From positions 14,375,783-14,439,782 of the forward strand of contig NC_079970.1 of the NCBI RefSeq assembly GCF_029852145.1: a stretch of DNA of 64,000 nucleotides. Direction: 5' to 3'. Below the pieces are notes generated by a model. That model was not told where the DNA came from and ran no database searches. It saw only the letters and a list, made by a program, of their open reading frames with translations. This DNA comes from Microplitis mediator. Lineage: Eukaryota; Arthropoda; Insecta; Hymenoptera; Braconidae. Every line of letters starts with the position of its first letter. Position 1 is the stretch's first letter. Positions 52,591 through 63,973 of the stretch are shown in pieces. The position numbers and the translations under genes are program-made.

Positions 52591-53745
52591 GAATGAGTGA
52601 TTTTGATTTTTAAAAATTTTTATATCTTTAAGAACAACAAAATAACTTTTGAAATAGAAGATTTTCCTACGCCTAAGTTGAAACAAATGTTTCATCAAAA
52701 TATATGATCAATGGATGGAGTCGAGCAAAACTAATTTGTTGATTTGTGAAATGAAAATACCCTATAAATGAAAAAAAAATAATAATAAATTGAACTAGAT
52801 AAATAATTTTTACGAACCAAGTACGGCGTCTTTGGATAAAAGTCGATTGAACGCGCTCATGCGTGACAACGACCAGAGGATGCAAGATATCAATAGAAGC
52901 CGAAAGTCTCGTTTTTTTTTTATTGGTAAGCGAGTCTAAATTATTATTGGGAAACCCATCATCCATTGTGACAGTCTAGGAAAATCCGATAGCCAGATTA
53001 AATTTTTTTTCACGGTAACTTAAACAAATTTATTTTAATTTTTTATTAATATTTACAAATTGATATAGCAAAACCATGTTTATTTCATTTTACGACAGCT
53101 TTTCAATGCAAAAACGAATACTTTTTTAAAGCTTCTAGAAATTTCATAGACCGTAGACATTTATTTATTTTATTTTCCATTAATTTGTCATTTTATTCCT
53201 CACTGAAGTTGGAGAAAAATATAATTCACAGCTTGTGAAATACAGTCCTGAAGGAAATGAAAGAAGCCATCACGCTCGAGTTGAAACCGATAAAAGGCTT
53301 TACTCTTCGTGATTCTTCAGTTGACCGGAGTGTTCTTCATTCAAGGACAACAGCTGCTTCTAATTGCTAAATCAATATAGATACAGCGATACGTTGGTGG
53401 TATCCAAGTAACATGCACAGCCGTCGAAAATATATTATTGCTTTTTATTTTCTTTTCTTTACTTTACATAAACTTTATTTTTAACGTTTAGTTGGTGTTG
53501 TTTATATTTCTGTGTTATGAAACCAAAAAAGAAAAAAGAATATTAAATTAAAATACAAGAAAAAAAATATTAAGTAAAGACGTTTTGTTTTACTATCCAG
53601 TGCACACTTTTTCGTAAGTAGAGAAGCTTCATGTTGAACCTAACTTTTGAATATTTAACATTTGCCCACCAGAGTTACAGAAATACCAAGAAAAGATAGC
53701 GTGGTTGCACATATTGCCACATATATACTGAGAGAAAATTACATA
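52591..53745. other. No recognised feature
   Basis: AT-rich spacer. The 97-codon minus-strand frame at 52673-52966 has no recognisable domain. Confidence 0.4.
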
Positions 53746-53982
53746 CACTAAAAAAAAGATTTATTTGAGTCAAAGATATCGTATATTTGGATATGGCCAA
53801 ATAAATATTTAATTGTGAGAAAGATATAATATATTTGAGTAGTTTAATTGCGTGAAATAAGTGATTTAATTGTGGTGAAGAAATGATCCAATTGCCACAA
53901 ATAAATAAGGGCTTCAAATATATGTATAGCATTGCCAAATTTTAGGTTATTTGTCACAAATTTAATATCTTTTCTCACCTCC

Positions 53983-54041
53983 GGGCGGAAAGCGTCAACT
54001 TTCGTTCCGCTGTGCAAAACGAAGTTGCCGCTTTCCGCCTC
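53983..54041. repeat. GC-rich hairpin, about 24-bp stem
   Basis: GGCGGAAAGCG and AACTTTCGTT on the left pair with AACGAAGTTG and CGCTTTCCGCC on the right around an 11-base loop. It stands out in AT-rich DNA and is unlike the words of the surrounding element. Confidence 0.75.
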
Positions 54042-54155
54042 CGTCGAGGAGAAAAGTAGTATACACTCCACGGGAAGTAAATAAGAAAGCCTCAGATCAC
54101 ATGTAATTGTTACTTTACTTCCCTAGGTGTGTAATATACTATTACCACAAATATA

Positions 54156-55653
54156 CACTGTAAAAAAAGATTCCTGACGTCAAACCAGATTCGTTTGGCT
54201 CAAGTACTCCGTGCGTTTGGATACAGCCAAGCGCGTCAAGCGATTGAGTCTACCGCCCTCTACGTTTGACAGTATATTTTGCTCCAACTAAGAGTTTCTT
54301 GAGGCAAGGTCCCGATTCGTTTGAACTAACTCTATAGTATTTGATATAACTCAATAGCTTTTTTCATTTAAAAAAAAATAGGAATTAGTTCAAGTCATGA
54401 ATGCTGTTGATACAATAATGGTTTTCGTTTTACATAAAATAATCAAAAATTTCACTCAAAGTAATTTGTAAGGTCATTGAAGGTATGAAGAATTTTCAGT
54501 TAAGTCATAATTTTATTAAAGCAAATGAATTTTAGTGTTAAAAGTAATATTTTTTTAGGTCCGTAGAAACTCTCCTTGCAATTGATTCAATAAAAAATCG
54601 AATTGTTTCAAATTTCTGTATTGCATTGATCCAAAAAAAACAGTAATCTGAACCAAGTGAATATTGCCTTTAATTATTTCATCAATAATTAATTAAAAAA
54701 AAATTTTTTTTTGCATTTTTTTATTTTTGATTTTACTTTTATTATTATTATTTATTTATTTATTATTTTTTTTTTTTATCAAGTATTGGGACATTTACAT
54801 TATATTATTATTATTATTATTATTACATTATATATATTAACACTTTACAAATAATTCTGACACACTCAGTTTTTAGTGAAAAATTAAATAATCGTACTAT
54901 TGGTATCCGGAGGATTCGAACCCAGTACCCTACGCATGAGAGTCAGACGCTTTACCGCTACGCTACGGAACCTGTAGAAAATTTTTAGTTTAGTTGTGCT
55001 TCTAGTACTTTGTTTTCATATTGAATGTATATATACAGTCAATTGCTTATACATTGATCTAAACGAGATAAATATGTGACTCTTTTTATAAATAAATTTT
55101 TCTATTTAATCGATAATATAAAGACTTTCATTCAAATATAATTCAATATTTTGTAACGAATACATTTATATTCTTGTCGAATATTTTTCAGTTTTCATGT
55201 GAGTGCGTCAAATTACTCCAACAACCTCGTCGGATTCTCTCCCCAAGAAACTTGTCGGTTGACACGACACGTTCGGTATTATAGGAAACTACTTTTGTTT
55301 CATTGAAACAAGTGAAGTTGTCAAATTAAACGTTTCAAGAGTTTCAGTTAAATTTCTAAAAATTGAAGAGTTTGCGTTAACAAGTTTTTATTTTTAAATC
55401 AAGTACATCCAAAATTTAATTAAAATATATTTTACTATTCAATCAAATGTTACTTTAATTACGGTCCAACTTGAAAACTTTTAACATAAACGCTTAAGCA
55501 ATTTCTCATAATCGAGTAAAGATTTTCATTCAATAAAAACGATTTTCTTGAGACAAACTAGTTTTCGTTGGTTCAAACGAATTTGGTTTCACTGAAGATG
55601 AAATTTGTCAAACTCTTAGGGAGTTTGATGTCAGTACCTTATTTTTTACAGTG
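54156..55653. mobile_element. 1.5-kb nested TIR element with GTTTGACTCAA-like words, TA duplication, tRNA-like core
   Basis: Ends are CACTGTAAAAAAAGATTCC and ACCTTATTTTTTACAGTG, flanked by TA (54154-54155, 55654-55655). Inner text tgacgtcaaaccagattcgt is mirrored loosely at the right (aactcttagggagtttgatg). It carries a tRNA-like module at 54903-54972. Confidence 0.8.
54903..54972 (-). other. tRNA-Val-like module
   Basis: The minus strand begins GGTTCCGTAGCGTAGCGGTA (box A TAGCGTAGCGG, perfect) and has box B GGGTTCGAATCC with tRNA-like spacing. Acceptor ends pair only partly. Its start is shared with 57112-57188. Confidence 0.6.
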
Positions 55654-55826
55654 TATCGATTACTTACCACAAATAAATTATATATTTCCATCAAATTATA
55701 AAATTATTTGAATCAACTGTCATATTTTGTTGTACCAAATATATTTATTTGTCGTTAAAAAATATTTTTAAAAAAGCCACAACTAAATTGATTTATTTTA
55801 GACAAATATTTCTTTTTTTCAGTGTA

Positions 55827-56501
55827 GTTGCAGTAACTAGAAAGGGATGAGTATGAAAAAATAGTAATCTTAACTAATAATATGTATAGTTTCTTGTTCT
55901 ATATCATACTGCCCGAACCGATTTGAAAGTAGTAATATCAACTAAGTGTTGCTAACATTTTTCGTTTTTTATGGTGACTGTTTAACATTATTTCTCAGAA
56001 CTTATACTTTGGCAATGATAATAGCAATACTTCGTTAGTTCACCCCTACAAAGAAAGAATGTACCAGTGATTATTTTAGTTTGTTTATCATCCAATAATT
56101 CCTGTCATTACTTTTAATAGTCAACGCAACTATACTCTGATAATGTAGTCACCGTTTTTCACTGCGCATAAATAGTTTCTCCAACTAATAATAGGTATAT
56201 CGATTTAACTGTGATAAGTTACTTTAATTAACATTAAAATGGTGATTAAAGAAACCATTATTAAATAATTCGCCTAATGTATTAACGATTGTCAAAAGTT
56301 TGAAGACAAACGTGTAGTTAAGAACACTAAGATGAAATTATTATATTGCAATATACAGGATTAAGCGATCATAATTTTCACTTATTTAAGATAATTTCTG
56401 TTTTTTTTTACCGTTTCAAGTTTGCCTCGGTGCAATAGTAATTTTATTTGAAAAATAATAAATATTATTAGATTTTATTCTTCGTGTTGCATATGTCGTA
56501 C
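55827..56501. other. No firm feature; TAGTAACT-like words
   Basis: AT-rich with scattered agtaact/agttact words similar to 57360-57650, possibly parts of one worn element. Confidence 0.3.
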
Positions 56502-56641
56502 TCTCTAAACATGGATTAGTGAAAATAAGTGAATATTCACTAATTCCAAGGGCAAACCGAACCACTAATTTCAAAAAATGGTTCGGTTGGCACTCAGAAT
56601 TAGTGAATATTCATTTATTTCACTTATTCTTGTTTAGAGAG
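56502..56641. mobile_element. 140-bp TIR element with AGTGAATATTCACT, TA duplication
   Basis: Ends are CTCTCTAAACATGGATTAG and TTCTTGTTTAGAGAG, flanked by TA (56500-56501, 56642-56643). The interior has gtgaatattcactaatt and a ccgaaccac/gtggttcgg-like core. Relative at 51121. Confidence 0.85.
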
Positions 56642-57111
56642 TACCCAAATTATTTATTTATATTAGACTATTGTCACTTGTAAAAGTTATAAAAAAAATT
56701 ATCGTGTACAAAATAAATTGTGTATTTTATCAACACCAAACTATTTTAAGAATATTTCCAGGATATATTGTCAATGTTTTTTACATAATTTTATAATATG
56801 CCAATGTCAAAAAGGTGGCAAAAAGAATTTACAAATATTTCCTCGAAGGTATTGCTAAAAAATAAATTTAAAATAATTAAAAAAAAATATGTTACTAACA
56901 TTCTATAATTTTTTTTTTTTATTATTTTGAATATTTTATTTAGAAATATTTCTGAAAAATATTTTTAAAAAATTTTTTCACGAATATTGTCATTCTTTAA
57001 AAATATTCCCGTTCGGTAATATTTGTAAAATATTTTAAAGCTAATAGGATATAAAAATTCAATAACGGAATAAAGCATTAGAAGCACAGTCGAACTGTAA
57101 TTTTTCAACTT

Positions 57112-57188
57112 GTTCCGTAGCGTAGCGGTATTATCGTTGTTCTCTCGCACGGCTATTGTGTTAGGTGTTAGGTTCGAATCCTCCACAG
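57112..57188 (+). other. tRNA-Val-like module
   Basis: GTTCCGTAGCGTAGCGGTAT with a perfect box A (TAGCGTAGCGG) and perfect box B GGTTCGAATCC. The opening matches 54903-54972 but the middle differs. Surrounding AAATATTT-rich words suggest it also lies in a worn repeat (about 56690-57655) whose ends I could not define. Confidence 0.55.
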
Positions 57189-58805
57189 GGTAGTGGCAAA
57201 AATCCAATTCTCAGAGAGAAGAGCGAGAGTATGTAGATACGATATTAATATGTGCAGTACAAACATAATTACCCTTGTACTTCACTTGAATTGAGAATTA
57301 AAAAAAAAAATCAATTTTTTGAATTTATCATTGTTGAAATAATTGAAGGAGCTAAACTAATATAGTAACTGAAACTATAAATTCTTAATAGTGGTTACTA
57401 TATTTATATTGTGATGATAACTATATCAAATTAGGTTTTCTAATTATAGAAGTATAGTTGTCATAACAATTTTCTTCTGAACATGCTGAATAAGAAACTG
57501 TTAAATTTACTACTAAATAGTCACCTTGACTATACTTTTCTGTTACTGTAAACTAATATTATATTAGTTAAAGAAACTGCAGTTAATAGTGGAGGTCTCA
57601 TTCAACTATGTTTTTTATAGTTTAGAAAACTATTTTTTTCTCTTAGTGTACATATTTGCGCGTCTAGTGTGTTACTTTACTCGTCGTGAGACTTTTGCAT
57701 GTGTAAATTTTACCTAGTACTCTTTTCTTTTTTTTTCTCACAACATATCAATTTTTACTTACAATAAGAACCCTCTTTTCCATGAGACAAAAATATAATA
57801 ATATAAACGTAGTAGTAATAAAAAGTACAAACATTAGATAGATAATAACTTGACAATAACATTTTTAAAGATTATATAAAAAGGTTGACAAATTAATAAA
57901 CCTTTAAAAAATATACTGGGTAAAAACCACCTGGGCATTATTTTTAAATGTAAGTCATTTTGGAACGCATATTTTGAAAAAAAAGTTATTTATCGATTGA
58001 AAAAAGAATTAATTTAATTCAATCAATTCGATTACGAGATATAAGCTTTGAAAGTATTGCCCGGTGTGAATTATCCATGTGAGAATCTTGTGTAATTTTT
58101 TTAAGTGCGTCTCTTAAGGATTGGAAATGATTTTTTATTAAACATATTTTCCTTGTGAAAGAAATAAAAATTTATCTTTAAGTTTTAGTAAAATATTGGT
58201 TAAATTTTTTAAAGTATACACAGTTTTAAAATGACAGGGAAGCATTTAGTGAACGAAGGAAGGCACTCCAGTCTCATGATACGATGCAGCACGTGTGCCA
58301 AATGTATTTCCAAGAGGTAGCCAAAGCCTTATTTGTAGCACAAGTATTAACACCTGCTGTATGCTCGTGCAGACTCATCCTTAGCTCATAACTTTTTCTC
58401 TTCAGCGACATTACATTTTGTAGCAAGCTTCTACATGTTTTTGTTTTATATTTTTGGACTTGTTTCAGACATTTATTTTTTGTGATATATATACATATAT
58501 TTTCTAAACAAATAACTATACCGTTTTATATTATTGACTTTTTTTCATAAAGAAACATACATATATTAATTAATATACGTAAAGACAAACGGTTATGTAT
58601 GTGCAAACATAGTTGAATTTATTGTTAATCTTAACCTATAGTATACTGCTATATCAGGGTCCATAATTTATTGATAACATTAAAAGATCCAATTGACTCT
58701 CTGAATGATACACTTTGTTCGTTACTAGTGAAGATGCCTGTGGGACAGTTTTATGGCGGAGAAATGCCACAAATTCTCAACGCTTTACGACCGCTCGTGT
58801 TTCAG
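57189..58805. other. Intron end, no firm feature
   Basis: 57360-57650 has ATAGTTAC/AACTATA words and a possible TIR end (ctcttagtgta at 57641-57651). The rest is unremarkable up to the acceptor of the exon at 58806. Confidence 0.35.
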
Positions 58806-59147
58806 AGGCGCCTCGAGGGACTTATCTGCTGATAGATGGCCGCCGCTTGGACCCGGGAAATCAGTTCGTACCAGTCAAAGAAGGCTCGGAACTCACTTTG
58901 GAATGTGCTGCTGAGGGAGGCAATCCTCCTTCGGTACTGTCTTGGGGAATGACACTGTCACAAACCACATCGGAAGGTCCTGAGCAACCGCCAGACAACC
59001 TGACAGTAGTACCGTCCACCCATGCTGGTCACAGTGGAGCACATCTCAAAGTTCAACGTGGACATCACAATGCCACCATCATCTGTACTGCTCGACACGT
59101 CACACTCAATGTACCCATGAATGCTAGTATTCTACTCGATGTTCAAT
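58806..59147 (+). CDS. Ig-superfamily cell-surface protein, exon encoding the second (C2-type) Ig domain
   Basis: The acceptor is a pyrimidine tract ending ctcgtgtttcag and the donor T|gtgagt. The exon enters and leaves in phase 1, so it joins directly to the exon ending at 33307. It encodes about 114 residues: APRGTYLLIDGRRLDPGN as the inter-domain linker, then an Ig fold with ELTLECAAEGGNPPS (first Cys), VLSWGM (core Trp), LKVQRGHHNATIICTARH (second Cys, 59 residues later) and a G strand ILLDVQ. NLT, NAT and NAS are potential N-glycosylation sites. The linker and the EGG-x-PP motif resemble the second domain of insect sidestep/nephrin-like adhesion proteins (family knowledge). The phase 1 donor predicts another Ig exon beyond 64000. 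Confidence 0.9.
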
Positions 59148-60731
59148 GTGAGTATCTTACACACACACATAGATATATAGGTTACTTAATTCAATAACGG
59201 TTTCCAATTGAGATGCCAAATGGTGTAGTAGCTTAGGTTATTATCTGAACTCATGGAAATTGAAATATGGGTTTAATTAAGCTAGACTAAAATTTTAAAT
59301 GATTCTTAGATCAAGTTTGTTTACCACGGACCTGCATTATGTGATGTAGTTTATTTTCTTTTCATCTCTTTCTCTACTTATTCCCAAGTGGCAAGATTCT
59401 CTCTACCCAGTGTTTCTTTCTCGATTCTTTGGCCTCTCTCTTAGTCTTTTGTTCTCTCACTTATTCGATCCACATATATTTCTCCCCTTCTCTTCCGTTC
59501 TTACTTGTCCTGTTAGCAATGAAGGTAGGGTATTGGTGTAGAGTCTTAGACGAAACTGCTGGAGTTTCAGACAGTTTTCAGGAAAACTTGCTAGTACTAG
59601 GATTAACTCTTGTGCGAACAAAAACGGCAAGTGAGCAAACGAGGACGTGACTGTTAGAGAGAGGAAAGAAATAGTGAAGGGGAGGTACGAAACAGAGGTT
59701 AAGGGTTGCTAGAACTTGGAGAGAATATACATCACTCGAACCGCTTCTTCTTATTTCACAGTACCGCCTTTTCAACGCTCCCGACCATAGCGTTGTGCTT
59801 TCTTCGTCGTCTTCTGCAACAGGATCACCTTCTTCTACAAGTCAACTCTTACTACCATACTTTTGCATTCCCTTCACGTTCACTAAAAGAAATAAATCAA
59901 TATTCGACACTATAATTAATTGAACACAAATTTTTCTTTTATTTTTTTCTTTTGAATTCTTGATTGTCATTTGTTATATTTAAAGTTACTTTGTATACAG
60001 CATGACTTATTTTTTCAGTGTTCACACTTTGAGTTTTATGTTTCAATAGAAACTCTTAACGAGATGAATTTTCCAGACGATTTATTCTTCTTGCAAATGA
60101 TGCGGGCATCAATGCCAAATAAATCTTACATTCAAATGCTACGGGCGTGCAAATTTATTTTCTATTACAAGCTGACGAAAAAATTGTCATTCGATTACAT
60201 TTAAAATATTTTCTTCATCACAACGTAAGATATTTAAAATGGTTGGTTCGTTCACAATACATTATCAAGTGAAATCTTATACTAAAAATAGTATTTACCG
60301 TACGATGTTATTTAAACTAAACAACCGCATGAAGAGAAAAATATTGTCAGAATGGCTATCCAGTGTACCTTCAACTGACGTATTTTCAGAATAACGATTA
60401 GGTTACCTTATTTAAGAATACTCACATGTTCATTTATTCGTCTATAGTATCATTAAAATAATGATGTGTATTTGTTTTAGGATAAGTATTAATTTATTTA
60501 ATTTAAACATGCGACAAATAGCCTTTGTAAACATACATAGTTTCATTTATACAAGTAACTATTTTGCCAGCGTGAGGATCCGTGTGGCTAAATTGATTAT
60601 AAAATGCATCGTTCTCGATTACCGGTTGCCTAAATACGGAGTTTGCGCAATATTCATGTCAGAGATTCATACAACGCCTAAAATGAGGATACGACCGTCA
60701 TTTTGACGATCCACTGTAAGGAAACTCTGTA
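59148..60731 (+). other. Intron downstream of Ig exon 3, first part
   Basis: Begins with a good donor (gtgagt) of phase 1. It contains a pyrimidine-rich segment near 59350-59480 and otherwise AT-rich sequence. I see no further Ig exon with good splice sites before the TIR element at 60732, nor after it up to 64000. Confidence 0.5.
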
Positions 60732-61454
60732 CACGGAAAGAAAATTCTACCAAAATTTACGATGTTAACATCGTAATCTCGGACTAGACTTTTATTAATG
60801 TCAATTTTTAAATGTTTTATTTCAAAATTTATTATGTGGGTTATATTTTTTACTATTTAACATCGTAATTTTAACAAAAACTTTTAGGATTAAAAATTAC
60901 TGCGAAAATTACGATTTAACATCGTAAAAAAAAATAAATAAAAATTACACTTTAAAAACTATATTCGTACATTTAATATTTCTATTTACTTTTTAACAAA
61001 ATAAATATTACAGTGCTGCCTCTGTTATAATACGATAGAAGCTATAAAAAGTACGATGTTACATCGTACTTTTTAAATAGTAACTGGGTCCTCCGCGAGT
61101 CGTTTATATGGATCTTAAAAACAACATATAGTATAGGCCCTTCAGTGGCCGAGTGGTCCAAGGCGTCGGACACTTCGCACTCGAAAGGACTCGGGTTCGA
61201 ATCCAACTGCCGAACGATTATTATTTTAATCTTTTATTTAAAATTTCTCTTCAAATTTTACGATGTTACATCGTAATTTATATTAAAGAGCTTAAGACTT
61301 CGTATTATTTGTCTGAAGTATTATTTCTTAAATGAAATTTCCAACCCTACATCGTAAAAATTACGATGTGAAAAGTCTAGTCCACCAATACAATAATTAA
61401 TAGGACAAATTACGATGTTAGCATTGTAAATTTAACTAGAATTTTTTTTCCGTG
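60732..61454. mobile_element. 723-bp TIR element with ACGATGTTAACATCGT words and tRNA-like core, copy 2
   Basis: Ends are CACGGAAAGAAAATTCTA and TAGAATTTTTTTTCCGTG, flanked by TA (60730-60731, 61455-61456). Roughly 99 percent identical by eye to 51707-52428, so both moved recently. It contains the same tRNA-Leu/Ser-like module. Confidence 0.92.
61136..61216 (+). other. tRNA-Leu/Ser-like module, copy 2
   Basis: Box A TGGCCGAGTGG (a perfect class II tRNA match, better than copy 1) and box B GGGTTCGAATCC. Differs from copy 1 at two bases in the module. Confidence 0.68.
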
Positions 61455-61456
61455 TA

Positions 61457-63523
61457 TAGCTGGATTGACTATACGGCGTATCATTAAGTAAGATGCTTTG
61501 CAAATATACGCAAGTTGATCTAAAATGATCGTGAACGATTCCTTGGACCTTGAAACGTCGGCATCTTTTGAGAATGTCAAAGTTGTTGGATCGGCAAAGG
61601 AGCTTACACTTTTCTCTCCTTCACATTGTAAATGAAAGTCACAGATAATCCCATGTATGAAATTTTTTGCAAATTCTATTATATAGATAAGAGATGTGAT
61701 GATGAAGGACTGTTGGTATATTATAAATGTCCTATATGAAGCTCATAAAGAAAGGATGATCCTGGTTAGTTCGAGGTAAGTATACATTCGCGTGTGTTGG
61801 ATTAAGGAGTCTTCTATAATCACGTTTCCATTGAGCCAGCAAAAAAGATGAAGTAAAGCCACATCCAGGCTGTGAATAACGTCAATATCTCTTTTGCTTG
61901 ATTTTCTTATTTTATCCGAAAAGGACAGAAAAATTGAACTTCTAACTTCTCGTTCCTTTTCGCATTCAATTATATCAGTCAATGATGAATATTTCTGAGA
62001 CGGAACATTTTTCTTGCTGATGATTCAATTCATCTTTGCAAATGAATATGAAAATAGTGTTTAAAGCCAACTTAGATATTTCACATTATTCTATTCAACT
62101 AGTCTACGTTTTTCTAAGATACCATTTCTTTCTTGACACTCAGTTACTTCATTCATGCTAAATATAAAGGAAATAAAAAATTGGAGCACTACAAATACAA
62201 TTCTTAGTGGTTAAAAAGTATTAAAAAAAAGAAAAAAAAAGTTAGTGAGAGAATTACAGTTTCTACTATCGTCATCTTGTAGCTTTACTCAACAACTTTC
62301 ATATACTCTCTTCCGAATCTCGACTGCCTCCTGTAGTGTTAGAACACCGCGTTTTCAAGCTCATCAATGTCACCAGCATGGACTGTTTTATTATAGTTGA
62401 ACAGGTTCTTCAGATCCCAACAGTCTACTGGAGCAGCTTATAAGCTATAGCTTAAAATCGTTTTCACACGGCAAATATTTCACCATTCACGTCGAGTCCA
62501 GACTTACACTCAATCAATCATATTCAAATTTTAACGAGACAGCTTCTTGTTTCTCTATAAGGTGGTATCCTTATGCACACAGATACATATTCTTTCATTC
62601 AACCTTTAGCCAAAGTTATTACTTATATAAACTAGTAAGCTTACACCAGCACATATACGATAATCCTTAATAAACGGATTTTATCGCCTATCTAATGCTT
62701 ATCGGTTTATGTTTATCATATATTGAAGAAATAATAAATTTGATAGCAATTTAGTGTTTAAAAATTATCGTTAATATATATTTTTTGAATTTTATCAACG
62801 ATGAGAAATGATTAATATTTTTATATTGATGGCAAAGTGAAAAAATGAAAAAAATCGTCGAGTGCCTGAGTCTAGGGAGTTTGTTGATTGTATTAAGGCA
62901 TCAAGCTTGGTGTAGAAACGGTACGTGCTATTTTCTCAGGAACTCGCGTGAGACTTGTAATTGATTTACAAGCTTTGCTTCCAAGCACGATAAAGGTCGA
63001 CGTGAGGACAAGGATATAGAACGAAAGACCTGTAGAAAATGAAGAAAATTTTTTACCTTCATGTTGTTCAATTTCAGTTGAAAGGTTTTGTCTCGATAGT
63101 CTAAACGATTTTTAAGGTAAAGAAAATAATTTTATAAAAACAATACTCAAATAAAAGAATTAATAATAGAAAATAAAATATAATTTAATATTTTTAAAAC
63201 GAAAAATTATGTTTGATCATAGTAATTTAGAATTATTGTAAGAGATATATCATTAATGTCTAACTATATGTTTCCATCAAGAAAATACTTGAATACCTGA
63301 GACTTTAAGCTTGTAGAGCAAGGATGAAAAATGTAATTTTTCAAGTTTTTTTTAAAATTATTTTCGGAAATCTTTCTAGCATATCTACATGAAGGAAAAC
63401 GTTTTCATTTCTGTAGATAGACAATGTAAAAAAAGGTGATGTAAGTCAGAAGTTATTAATGAGTTTATATTTTTCTACTTAAAGAAAATGTCGCAATTTA
63501 TTTAGTGTATAGATGCACAGCAA
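61457..63523. other. No recognised feature
   Basis: Intronic sequence; no exon with Ig motifs or repeat recognised. A 79-codon minus-strand frame at 61743-61982 shows no domain. Confidence 0.4.
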
Positions 63524-63660
63524 CCCGATAAAAAATGATTTTATACAATTATATATGAGTCCATATATAATTAGATCTGAAAATTGGCCAGATTTGATCA
63601 TGTATAATCATATATAATTAGATATAATCATGCATAAACGAATATAGTCATTTTTAAGAT
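63524..63660. mobile_element. Fragment of the GATCAGATCT element family
   Basis: Begins CCCGATAAAAAATGATTT, with tatataattagatctg and ggccagatttgatcatg words as at 25700-26152. The right end is not found. Confidence 0.5.
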
Positions 63661-63750
63661 CTCATTGAAAATATCTGTAAATTATTAATTAAGGAATTTA
63701 ATTAGGATTTATTGTCTTCATTAATATAAATGTCGGTTAAATTTAAATTG

Positions 63751-63777
63751 AAAAAAAAAAAAAAAAAAAAAAAAAAA
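63751..63777. repeat. 27-bp poly-A / poly-T run
   Basis: Uninterrupted A run on the plus strand. It lies directly downstream of the 5S-like module when read on the minus strand, as a T run. Confidence 0.95.
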
Positions 63778-63778
63778 T

Positions 63779-63898
63779 TACTACCGGTTAACTAGTATTA
63801 TACTAAGGGGTCACCCGTCCGATTAATGACCCACGTCGATGCTGCTTAACTCTAGTAATCGCTGGATGGTAGTCTGATCCTCTAGTCTGCTATACACT
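63779..63898 (-). other. 5S-rRNA-like module
   Basis: The minus strand contains GAGTTAAGCAGCATCGACGT, then GGGTCATTAATCGGACGGGT and GACCCC, matching the internal control region of 5S rRNA (A box AGTTAAGCAGC and C box near GGACGGGTGACC). The 5' and 3' stems do not match a true 5S gene. A T run follows. Likely a 5S-derived SINE or pseudogene. Confidence 0.65.
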
Positions 63899-63902
63899 TT
63901 TA

Positions 63903-63973
63903 ATTAAAAAAATTCATGGCATTATTTAACTCAAATAATCAAATTGATACATCCTAAGTAAATAATGCACCTA
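63903..63973 (+). repeat. Dispersed repeat segment shared with 25372-25436
   Basis: Same text as at 25372 (atggcattatttaactcaaa, then taatcaaattgatacatcct) up to gcaccta, where a TIR element begins. Confidence 0.75.

Larger units (their letters stand above)
53746..55824. mobile_element. TIR element with ATATTTGTGGCAA words, TA duplication, carrying a second element
   Basis: Ends are CACTAAAAAAAAGATTTATT and AATATTTCTTTTTTTCAGTG, flanked by TA (53744-53745, 55825-55826). Words attgccacaaata and caaatatatt occur on both sides. It is split by 54156-55653 and also contains the GC-rich hairpin 53983-54041. Confidence 0.75.

Noticed and set aside
58231..58320. Short open stretch (MTGKHLVNEGRHSS...) before the third exon
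   Set aside because: Only about 29 codons, without a matching donor or acceptor phase.
58729..58805. Earlier acceptor (gttactag at 58728) that would extend the third Ig exon upstream
   Set aside because: It gives the wrong phase for the exon ending at 33307, while the acceptor at 58805 fits and gives a normal inter-domain linker.
52128..61335. Identical 60-codon frames at 52128-52310 and 61153-61335, which could suggest a conserved small protein
   Set aside because: They lie in two recent copies of the same TIR element and run across the tRNA-like module. Identity follows from the recent copying.
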